From contig JAJZAL010000149.1 of NCBI GenBank assembly GCA_021799405.1, positions 1-13,134 of the forward strand: 13,134 nt of DNA, in the 5' to 3' direction. Each line of letters opens with the position of its first letter. The first letter of the stretch is position 1. A model generated the notes under the pieces. The model was not told the origin of the DNA, did not search any database, and saw only the letters and a list, made by a program, of their open reading frames with translations. The stretch comes from Acidobacteriota bacterium. Lineage in GTDB: Bacteria; Acidobacteriota; Terriglobia; Terriglobales; Acidobacteriaceae. Positions 1 through 6,520 of the stretch are shown here, in pieces. The translations under genes and the position numbers were made by a program.

Positions 1-331
1 TCGTCTGAACGGCCGGGCGCGGATGATTCCGGGGCTTCTCATATCAGGAACAGATTGAAAATCAGATAGCGGCGTTCTGCCTGGTCACGTCCTGCAACCT
101 TTGGTGTTAAGGCCTTGACTAGAAACGAACCACCGTCAGGCCTGCAAATGGCGCCAGCATGGCATGATCCGAATCGCAGAATGAAGGCATAATACGGCGG
201 GAACGGCCACATTCGCAAGGAGCGGTGAAGATTCGATCCGCTCTGCCCATGCGCTCGGGCGGAACCCCGACCGGGGTTCCCAGCCGCCGGACTTTCATCT
301 TTCGGCGTCTTGTGATGCTGAAATGTGTGAA
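1..331. other. Left-edge intergenic stretch without a confident gene
   Basis: I see no convincing gene here. On the plus strand short open frames run in from the left edge and stop at 55-57 and 67-69; either could be the last residues of an upstream gene, but neither is recognisable. On the minus strand an ATG at 212-210 opens a 57-codon frame ending at TGA 41-39. It has no Shine-Dalgarno sequence, a mixed third-position composition (about half G/C by hand count) and no recognised domain, so I do not call it as a gene. The stretch also contains the stem-loop at 258-288 and the short direct repeat TGTGA at 311-315 and 326-330. Confidence 0.5.
258..288. other. Strong G+C-rich stem-loop, possible terminator of an upstream gene
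   Basis: GGAACCCC (261-268) and GGGGTTCC (273-280) are perfect complements separated by the four-base loop GACC. Outside them GGCGG (258-262) can pair with CCGCC (284-288) in a competing or extended form. No run of T follows on either strand, so this is not a textbook intrinsic terminator. A transcription end for a gene left of the window, or a structural element insulating the promoter downstream, are both possible. Confidence 0.4.
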
Positions 332-351
332 AAGGGCTTAATTAAACGCTT
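332..351. promoter_or_regulatory. Imperfect 20-bp palindrome abutting the -35 box (candidate operator)
   Basis: The arms AAGGGCTTAA (332-341) and TTAAACGCTT (342-351) match as an inverted repeat at 8 of 10 base pairs, centred on TTAATTAA. The right arm overlaps the first two bases of the -35 hexamer (350-355). A dimeric repressor bound here would cover the -35 region, which is why I list it as a candidate operator. No regulator gene lies in the window to pair with it. Confidence 0.35.
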
Positions 352-379
352 GACATGAATTCCGCGGCGCGGCTAATAT
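350..379 (+). promoter_or_regulatory. Sigma70-like promoter of the receptor gene
   Basis: A perfect TTGACA (-35) lies at 350-355 and TAATAT at 374-379 is a four-of-six match to TATAAT, with an 18-bp spacer. The predicted transcription start is near 386, giving a leader of about 160 nt before the ATG at 547. This is the best promoter match seen upstream of the plus-strand genes. Confidence 0.55.
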
Positions 380-421
380 TTGCTGCGGATCGGTGGAGCG
401 CTTAACTTACTCGCGTTCCTT

Positions 422-511
422 CCTTTGAGACAAATCACAAAGGCAAGCCGGAAACACAGTCTCCTTTAGCGCTCAATGTGTTCCGCAAGACCGGCGAAGC
501 CAACCGGTCTT
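422..511 (+). promoter_or_regulatory. Structured 5' leader with three consecutive hairpins
   Basis: Three stem-loops follow each other in the predicted leader. Stem 1 pairs CCTTTG (422-427) with CAAAGG (438-443) over a 10-nt loop. Stem 2 pairs 449-458 with TGTGTTCCG (477-485), nine base pairs with one bulged A, over an 18-nt loop. Stem 3 pairs AAGACCGG (487-494) with CCGGTCTT (504-511), eight perfect pairs with a 9-nt loop. The loop of stem 2 contains TCCTTT (462-467), an exact complement of the AAAGGA (534-539) that serves as the ribosome-binding site of the receptor gene. The pairings are read directly; a regulatory role is inferred, and I do not recognise a known riboswitch class. Confidence 0.4.
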
Positions 512-546
512 ACGTGCCGAGATCAAAACGATGAAAGGAATTATCC

Positions 547-3500
547 ATGAGGACAGTGGCGTCTTACATACCCCGAGTTGTGCGATCAAGAGCCGTAGTA
601 GCTGGAGCGACGATAAACGTTCTCCTCGCTCTCGCTGTATGCCTGTTCGCAGGGAAGATGGCTTGTGCGCAACAGGACGTTGGCTACATTCTGGGCACGG
701 TCACCGATCAGACAGGCGCAGCGGTGCCGGATGCAACCGTAACCATCACCTGGCAGAGTACTGGATTGAGCCATCAACTCAAGACCGATGCAAACGGATA
801 TTACACCTCGCAGCCGCTGCAGGTGGGCCAGTACATAGTTACCGCTCAGAAGACCGGCTTTTCCACGGCTACCGTCCGCAATCTCACGGTGGATGCGGCT
901 GCGCATGTGCAGACAAATCTGGTACTACACATCGGCGCCGCATCGACGAATGTGACGGTACAGGCGACGCCTCCCGTGATGGACACGACTGACGCAGAGA
1001 TTGCCGCCACGATCGATACACGCGAAGCCCAGCAACTCCCTGTCAATGGCCGCAGCGTGCTGGCCTTGGCGACGCTGTCTCCGGGCGTTGAATCCTCCGT
1101 GGGCGCGGTCAGCGAGGGCTTTCAAAATCGCGGGACCGCCGTTTCGGCGATCCGCATCGACGGCGGCGCCGCCGGTGTGAACGAAAATATCCTGGACGGT
1201 GTCTCGAACACGCAGGACTGGTTGGGGGAGATCGCCATCAACCTGAAGTCGGACGCCGTGCAGGAGTACCGAATCATGTCGGGAGTGATTCCGGCGCAGT
1301 TCGGATATACGTCGGGCGGTGTGGTGAACGTGGTAACGCGCTCGGGCACCAATAATCTTCACGGAAGCGTCTACGAGTTCTTCCGCAACGACGCGCTGGA
1401 CGCGGAGCAATCGTTTCCGCGCCCCAAATTCGGCAAACAGGAGATCCGCTTCAACAACTATGGAGGCGCGCTGGGTGGGCCGATTATGCGCAATAAGATG
1501 TTCCTGTTCGGCAACTATGAGGGGTACCAATTCCGCAGCGCGCTGCCGGTTTACTTCACGCTGCCCACGGCGCAGGAATACGGCGGGGACTTCAGCGATC
1601 TGGGCCAGATTGTGAACGGAGTTTGCACGCCGATCAATATTTACGATGCGAACAACGTCGTCAATGGGCAGAGGCAGCAATTTTCCTATAACGGCAAGTC
1701 GAACGTCATACCTCCGTCGCGACTCGATTCCGTTGCGGCTGCCTATTCAAAGATGTTCTATCCCCTGCCGAATAACACGTCAGGTGGTTACAACTCGTGC
1801 ACGCACGCCAACGACTTCCTGTATGCGCTTCCGGTAGCGGCAAGCGAGAGGCAGGGTATCGTGCGCAGCGACTACAAGATTGGCGACAACGACAACATGA
1901 TGGCGCGCTATGCGTATTACTTCAACGGTACGAACAATGGCACGAACAATGGCGGGTTGCCCGGGATCTATAGCCATCGCAACGACCATTTGCAGACCCA
2001 GAGCGCGGTGCTCTCGGAGACACACATCTTTAAGCCCACTCTGCTCAACGATGCGCGGATTGGAATGATGAGGAGTGATTTCCCGTTCCAGGCAGCTTCC
2101 TTTAATCAGAATGTCGCAACAAAGATTGGTCTGCCCAACGATACGGGCATTGAGATCCCGCTGATGAATAATGGAGTGGTCGCGCCCAATATCACGGTCG
2201 GTTTCCGGTCCTCTACTACCATCGAATTCTTTGACGATTTGACCTGGATTAAAGGGAACCATTCTCTGCACATTGGTGGCAGCGCGCAATGGACAGAGGG
2301 GTATAACAACCAGACTGGGAGCTCGGCCTCAGGGAACTTTAACTTCAGCTCCGGAACAACCGCGCAGGGCAACGACACAACCGTCATTGCAGGCACGGGC
2401 AGCACATTTGCTTCCTTTATGTTGGGACAGGTAACGAGCGCGTCGCAGCTTGTGCAGGAGGGGAGCGCGTTCCGGAGGATGATGTATTCCGGCTATGTAC
2501 AGGACGATTGGCGCGTGACGCCGCGACTGACCATCAATGCCGGACTGCGCTACGACCTGCAGACGCAGGCGGTGGAAAAGCATAACGGGATCGAGAACTT
2601 CGATGTTAACAAGCCCAATCCTACAAACAGCTTGTTCACCGGACTGGTAGAGTACGCCAATACGGGCGGATACGGGCGCAATTTCGTGAAAGAAAACTTC
2701 GGCGATTTCGGGCCGCGCCTTGGTTTTGCTTACGCGGTGGATAAGAACAGCATAACGGTGGTCAGAGGAGGCTTCGCCATCTATTACCCGTCGACGGCTG
2801 TTTACACCTACGATGAATCCTCAGGAAATCCCGCCGGCTACACATCAATGACGACGTCGTGGAGCGCGCCAACCGCGCATGGTTACGACTTTCCCTTGGA
2901 GAATGGGCTGCCTGGGCCGTGGGATCTGCCACTTGGCGCAAAGGGTGGTCCAAACGTATTCCTGGGCCAGTCCGCAAGCTATATCGACCCCGTTGCCAAG
3001 GACCCAAGCGCGCAGGTCTACACGTTGACCGTATCGCGGCAACTGCCCTCTGACGTGGTTGTCGACGTATCTTATGCCGGTAATCATGGAAACCACTTCG
3101 AGAACTATTCGCCTAACCTGAATTTCCTGTCGCCGCAGTATTACAGCCTGGGCACGGCAGCGCTGAGCGCGCAGACACCCAATCCCTATGCAGGCCTGGT
3201 GCCGGGGAGCCTGGGCGCTCCCACCCTTACAAAGGCCCAGTTGCTGAAGCCGTTTCCCTATATGGCCAGCGTCGACATGCAGGATCCTCGCAATGGCTAC
3301 TACTGGTCAAATCTCGCGATGCTCTCTGTGCAGCACCGTGTGGAGCACGGATTGCAGATCATGGGGGCATATACCTTCGGCAAGATCACCGATGCCGGCG
3401 TGCAGGACGTATCGAACCTCTCAGCGGTGGGAACCGGAACATCGGCTAGTCCGCAGAATCCATATGACCCGAGGGCAGACCACTCGGTGGATACTATCGA

Positions 3501-4107
3501 CGTTACTCACCGCCTGACGATCGCCGGTCTCTACGATCTTCCCTTCGGCATGGGGCAGCGGTTCCTTTCAAGCGCGCATACGAATCGGCTCTTCGGCGGG
3601 TGGCAGTTCAATTCCATCTTTACACTCGAATCGGGCCGTCCGATCGGCATTAGGGGCGCTAACAATCTGCTCGCAAGCAGGCCTAACTGGAATCCCAATG
3701 TGAGTGTCTTTGTTCCGCATCAGAGCCGTTCAGTTCTGTATCGGACTGGTGAACTGGAGTGGTTCAATCCGCTGGCCTTTGTCAATCCCGCCGACTACAC
3801 CTTCGGCAATGTCCCGCGTGAACTCAGCACCTTGCGTGGCCCGGGGACCGTGAACATAGACATGTCTCTCTTCAAGACAACCCAGATTACCGAGAGCACA
3901 ACGCTTGAGTTCCGTCTCGAAGCGTATAACGCGCTGAATCACCCCAACCTGCCCATGCCGGGCACGAGCTTCAGCGCAGGTAAGCCGGTGGATCCCAGCA
4001 ATCCATATGCCGAAGGTGGGTTCAACACAAGCTCAACGTTCGGCATGATTACCAGCGGCGCAACCACAACCCGCAACGTGCAGCTCGCAGCGAAGCTCTT
4101 CTTTTAG
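547..4107 (+). CDS. TonB-dependent outer-membrane receptor, Oar-like, with carboxypeptidase-regulatory-like N-terminal domain
   Basis: Probable outer-membrane active transporter, energised by the TonB-ExbB-ExbD complex, importing a large ligand such as an oligosaccharide. Residues 1-41 form a signal peptide (hydrophobic stretch about 24-36, cleavage ACA|QQ). Residues about 47-125 are a carboxypeptidase-regulatory-like Ig fold, starting near GTVTDQTGAAVPDATV. A plug-like segment follows to about residue 270 (ILDGVSNTQ, VNVVTRSGTN), then a long beta-barrel ending in KLFF, the usual terminal phenylalanine of outer-membrane barrels. A length near 1,190 residues is normal for acidobacterial members. 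No clear TonB box is seen. The ATG at 547 is preferred to the ATG at 531 because AAAGGA (534-539) lies seven bases upstream. It is followed after 145 bases by the glycosidase gene, so the ligand is probably a glycan; that is inference from context. There is no SusD-type partner, which is usual in Acidobacteria. Confidence 0.93.
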   Translation: MRTVASYIPRVVRSRAVVAGATINVLLALAVCLFAGKMACAQQDVGYILGTVTDQTGAAVPDATVTITWQSTGLSHQLKTDANGYYTSQPLQVGQYIVTAQKTGFSTATVRNLTVDAAAHVQTNLVLHIGAASTNVTVQATPPVMDTTDAEIAATIDTREAQQLPVNGRSVLALATLSPGVESSVGAVSEGFQNRGTAVSAIRIDGGAAGVNENILDGVSNTQDWLGEIAINLKSDAVQEYRIMSGVIPAQFGYTSGGVVNVVTRSGTNNLHGSVYEFFRNDALDAEQSFPRPKFGKQEIRFNNYGGALGGPIMRNKMFLFGNYEGYQFRSALPVYFTLPTAQEYGGDFSDLGQIVNGVCTPINIYDANNVVNGQRQQFSYNGKSNVIPPSRLDSVAAAYSKMFYPLPNNTSGGYNSCTHANDFLYALPVAASERQGIVRSDYKIGDNDNMMARYAYYFNGTNNGTNNGGLPGIYSHRNDHLQTQSAVLSETHIFKPTLLNDARIGMMRSDFPFQAASFNQNVATKIGLPNDTGIEIPLMNNGVVAPNITVGFRSSTTIEFFDDLTWIKGNHSLHIGGSAQWTEGYNNQTGSSASGNFNFSSGTTAQGNDTTVIAGTGSTFASFMLGQVTSASQLVQEGSAFRRMMYSGYVQDDWRVTPRLTINAGLRYDLQTQAVEKHNGIENFDVNKPNPTNSLFTGLVEYANTGGYGRNFVKENFGDFGPRLGFAYAVDKNSITVVRGGFAIYYPSTAVYTYDESSGNPAGYTSMTTSWSAPTAHGYDFPLENGLPGPWDLPLGAKGGPNVFLGQSASYIDPVAKDPSAQVYTLTVSRQLPSDVVVDVSYAGNHGNHFENYSPNLNFLSPQYYSLGTAALSAQTPNPYAGLVPGSLGAPTLTKAQLLKPFPYMASVDMQDPRNGYYWSNLAMLSVQHRVEHGLQIMGAYTFGKITDAGVQDVSNLSAVGTGTSASPQNPYDPRADHSVDTIDVTHRLTIAGLYDLPFGMGQRFLSSAHTNRLFGGWQFNSIFTLESGRPIGIRGANNLLASRPNWNPNVSVFVPHQSRSVLYRTGELEWFNPLAFVNPADYTFGNVPRELSTLRGPGTVNIDMSLFKTTQITESTTLEFRLEAYNALNHPNLPMPGTSFSAGKPVDPSNPYAEGGFNTSSTFGMITSGATTTRNVQLAAKLFF

Positions 4108-4252
4108 TGCGGAATACGTCCGTGCTGCGAATAGCTTTATGAGCTAGTCGTTGAGCGCGGCAAATCGGAGCGGGTTATCTCGAAGGATCGAGCTTCGGGA
4201 TAGCCTGATTTGATCACCTCGGACTTCTTAGGATTAGATTCAGAGGGAAAGA

Positions 4253-6502
4253 ATGTCGGGATTCCGGCAACGATGGATTTGTGCAGTCATCGCACTCTGC
4301 CTGACTGCTGTGGAGTTGAATGCGGTTGCGATGCAGGCTGTGCAAACACCCGCTGCCGAAGTGGCAAGCAACGGAATTCAATTCCGCATGGAATTGAACG
4401 AAGGGCGCTATAGCTTCGCCGCAGGAGGCCGCCCGGTTGTGCGCGCCGCTGGTACGGCGGGGGTCCTGCTGGCAGGCAGTCCGGTGTCCTTTCGGCAGGA
4501 CGGGCCTTGCGCCGCTGCCCAGTGTCACTTTGCAGGAACGAGCGCTTCAGGCGGGCATCTGCGATTGACGATCCGGATCGAACCGCATCGCGCGGAACTT
4601 ATCGCGGAGCCGCAGCAGACTGGAGAAGAGGTGCGCTTTGTAACAGCGGGCGCGGCGCCAGCGTATGGCCTTGCCGACCACGCCATATTGAATCATTTCT
4701 CGACGCTTGCTCACAAGCAATACGACACAGACGTGAGCGGCTTTGCCGATGATGAGTATTTGTCGGGGCAGGGCATTGCACGGCTGGTCAGCAACTTCGT
4801 TATCTATCCGCGGCAGCGGTTTGCCGAGCTGCTCGTGGATCCAACGATGAAGATTGTCCACACTTCAGCGTCGCAGATTGTGCAGGGTGTTGTGCACGCG
4901 AGCGCGCAGGTACGTCTTTACTACTTCTTTGGCGATCCGCACGTGATCTATGCGCAATATCTGCGCGTTCGCAATGCTTCTGGCTATCGCGTCTTCATGC
5001 CAAAGTATCAGGCCTTCGGCGTAGGCTGGGAGGCCTTTGGCGCACTGGGATGGAACACCAACCAGAAGACGATAGAAGAGAGCGTTGACCACTATATTGC
5101 GGATGGATTTCCACTGCGATGGATGGTGATAGGCTCCGGCTTTTGGCCGGCTGCTCCGGAGATGAACGAGACGACAAGCTTCGGGTTGTGGAACCACGAG
5201 AAGTATCCAGACCCGGCCGCAATGGTTCAGCACTTCCGCGCTGAACATCTCGCGGTGATGCTCGGGTTGCGCATCACGTTTATCACCAAGGGGCCGTATT
5301 CCGCGGAAGGTGTGGCGAAGGGCTACTTCCTGAAGAAGAACGGCACGGCAGAAGTCTTTCGTGGTGGATGGCCGAAGCTGCCGTACTACATTCTTGATGC
5401 GCATAATCCGGCGGCGCTGAACTGGTATATGACCCTGGTGAAGCGCTGGCAGGCTTATGGAATCAACGGCTGGAAAGAAGACTTCTACGGTTACGGCGGC
5501 CACGGTTTGCGCGACGACAAGGTAGATCCAGTCAATGACCGCTTGATGGAAGAAGGTCAGTTGGTCATCGAGCGCAATGGATACCTGTCGTCGAACGGCG
5601 ACCTGCACCGCATGAACGACTTTAATTACGACCAGGATCAGGACCGCGGACCGGTGAACGCGCTGGCGCTTGCTTATTCCGGATTTCCGCTGGTGTATCC
5701 GGACATTGTGGGAGGCACCTTCGGCGAAAAGCGGTTTGCCACCGGACGCACGCCTCGGATGGAAATCTACATGATGCGCAACGCGCAGTGGGCCGCGCTG
5801 CACAGCAGCATGGGCATGGGGGAGCCTCCCTGGAGCTTTGCGGCGCAGACTGCAAAGGTGATGTTGCAGGCAGCGCAGCTGCATCAACGCATTGCGCCCT
5901 ACATCTACAGCAATGCACGGCGCTTTGCGCGCGATGGATATCCGTGGACGATGACCCCGCTGCCGATTGCATTTCCTGGTGATCCCAATGTCTACGGGCG
6001 CGAGAATGCAACGGTGCGCGGCTATGAATGGATGATTGGCGACGCGCTGCTGGCCACTCCGCTGTATGGCAACGATTACGATACAGCGAAGACGCGCGAC
6101 GTCTATCTGCCCGCTGGCGAGTGGATGGACTTTGACACCGGCAGGTTGTATCGCGGGAGGCAGATGTTGAAGAACTACGCCTTACCGCCGGGCAAAACGC
6201 CGCTGTTTGTAGGTGGATCGGGTGTGACATTGGAGGATCGCGGCGGAAGCGTGCTTGTATGCGTATATCCTGTTGCGGCCCACTCGGCAGAGAGCCTGAC
6301 ACTTCCGCAGGGTGGCGCCCCCGTGCGAGTAGAAGTGAGGGGGCCAGTCTCTGGAACGCCATGGAAAAGTGTCAGTGTGAAAGACGGAGCGGGCCATGAT
6401 GTGGCTGTCGCAAAATCCGGACATGCATTTACATTTCAACCGCATGCGGGCATCTTGTATCGCGTGCAGGCAACTGGAGCGCCCGCGAATGCGAGCCACT
6501 GA
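4253..6502 (+). CDS. Secreted glycoside hydrolase, family 31-like (alpha-glycosidase)
   Basis: Predicted periplasmic retaining alpha-glycosidase. Residues 1-26 are a Sec signal peptide (hydrophobic 9-20, cleavage about AVA|MQ); no lipobox. An N-terminal mutarotase-like beta-sandwich contains YGLADH near residue 138. The (beta/alpha)8 barrel begins around residue 245 (PKYQAFGVGWEAFG) and a C-terminal beta-sandwich follows after about 575. In GH31 enzymes the nucleophile is an aspartate after a short beta-strand; here GWKEDFYGY places it at Asp410. The later SGFPLVYPDIVGG (Asp484) matches the conserved GxDIGG segment. The usual acid/base motif (WxGD) is replaced by an aspartate-rich run, NDFNYDQDQDRG (455-466), so the acid/base residue is uncertain. 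At 749 residues it has normal length. The start has a ribosome-binding site AGAGGG (4242-4247). The 145-base gap after the receptor gene (4108-4252) shows only weak short inverted repeats and no convincing promoter or terminator, so co-transcription is likely. Substrate specificity is unknown. Confidence 0.85.
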   Translation: MSGFRQRWICAVIALCLTAVELNAVAMQAVQTPAAEVASNGIQFRMELNEGRYSFAAGGRPVVRAAGTAGVLLAGSPVSFRQDGPCAAAQCHFAGTSASGGHLRLTIRIEPHRAELIAEPQQTGEEVRFVTAGAAPAYGLADHAILNHFSTLAHKQYDTDVSGFADDEYLSGQGIARLVSNFVIYPRQRFAELLVDPTMKIVHTSASQIVQGVVHASAQVRLYYFFGDPHVIYAQYLRVRNASGYRVFMPKYQAFGVGWEAFGALGWNTNQKTIEESVDHYIADGFPLRWMVIGSGFWPAAPEMNETTSFGLWNHEKYPDPAAMVQHFRAEHLAVMLGLRITFITKGPYSAEGVAKGYFLKKNGTAEVFRGGWPKLPYYILDAHNPAALNWYMTLVKRWQAYGINGWKEDFYGYGGHGLRDDKVDPVNDRLMEEGQLVIERNGYLSSNGDLHRMNDFNYDQDQDRGPVNALALAYSGFPLVYPDIVGGTFGEKRFATGRTPRMEIYMMRNAQWAALHSSMGMGEPPWSFAAQTAKVMLQAAQLHQRIAPYIYSNARRFARDGYPWTMTPLPIAFPGDPNVYGRENATVRGYEWMIGDALLATPLYGNDYDTAKTRDVYLPAGEWMDFDTGRLYRGRQMLKNYALPPGKTPLFVGGSGVTLEDRGGSVLVCVYPVAAHSAESLTLPQGGAPVRVEVRGPVSGTPWKSVSVKDGAGHDVAVAKSGHAFTFQPHAGILYRVQATGAPANASH

Positions 6503-6507
6503 GCTTT

Positions 6508-6514
6508 GGAGGAG
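6508..6514 (+). promoter_or_regulatory. Ribosome-binding site that decides the start of the Tat flavoprotein
   Basis: GGAGGAG is a near-perfect Shine-Dalgarno sequence, six bases before the ATG at 6521. A TTG at 6506-6508 in the same frame would add five residues (MEENR) but overlaps this site and has no ribosome-binding site of its own, so translation from 6521 is strongly preferred. The site lies in the 18-base gap after the glycosidase stop codon, pointing to one transcript. Confidence 0.8.
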
Positions 6515-6520
6515 AATCGA

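Noticed and set aside
531..992. A plus-strand frame starting at ATG 531, upstream of and overlapping the receptor start.
   Set aside because: Its start lies within the receptor ribosome-binding region and it has no such site itself; the product is His/Arg/Ser-rich with no resemblance to a protein family.
925..1680. A 251-codon minus-strand open frame inside the receptor gene.
   Set aside because: Antisense shadow of the plug and early barrel region of the receptor, with no ribosome-binding site or recognisable protein.
1927..1950. Two tandem copies of a 12-base unit, GG(T/C)ACGAACAAT, in the receptor gene.
   Set aside because: It encodes a short Gly-Thr-Asn-Asn loop repeat in a barrel protein, which is common in surface loops and needs no special explanation.
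4179..4197. Short inverted repeats (CTCGA/TCGAG and CGAAG/CTTCG) between receptor and glycosidase genes, as a terminator or attenuator.
   Set aside because: Five-base arms that compete with each other, and no T-run; not better than chance.
4865..5887. A 340-codon open frame on the minus strand inside the glycosidase gene.
   Set aside because: It is antisense to a well-supported GH31 gene. Its translation is rich in His, Arg and Val without domain features; high G+C DNA commonly keeps such frames open.
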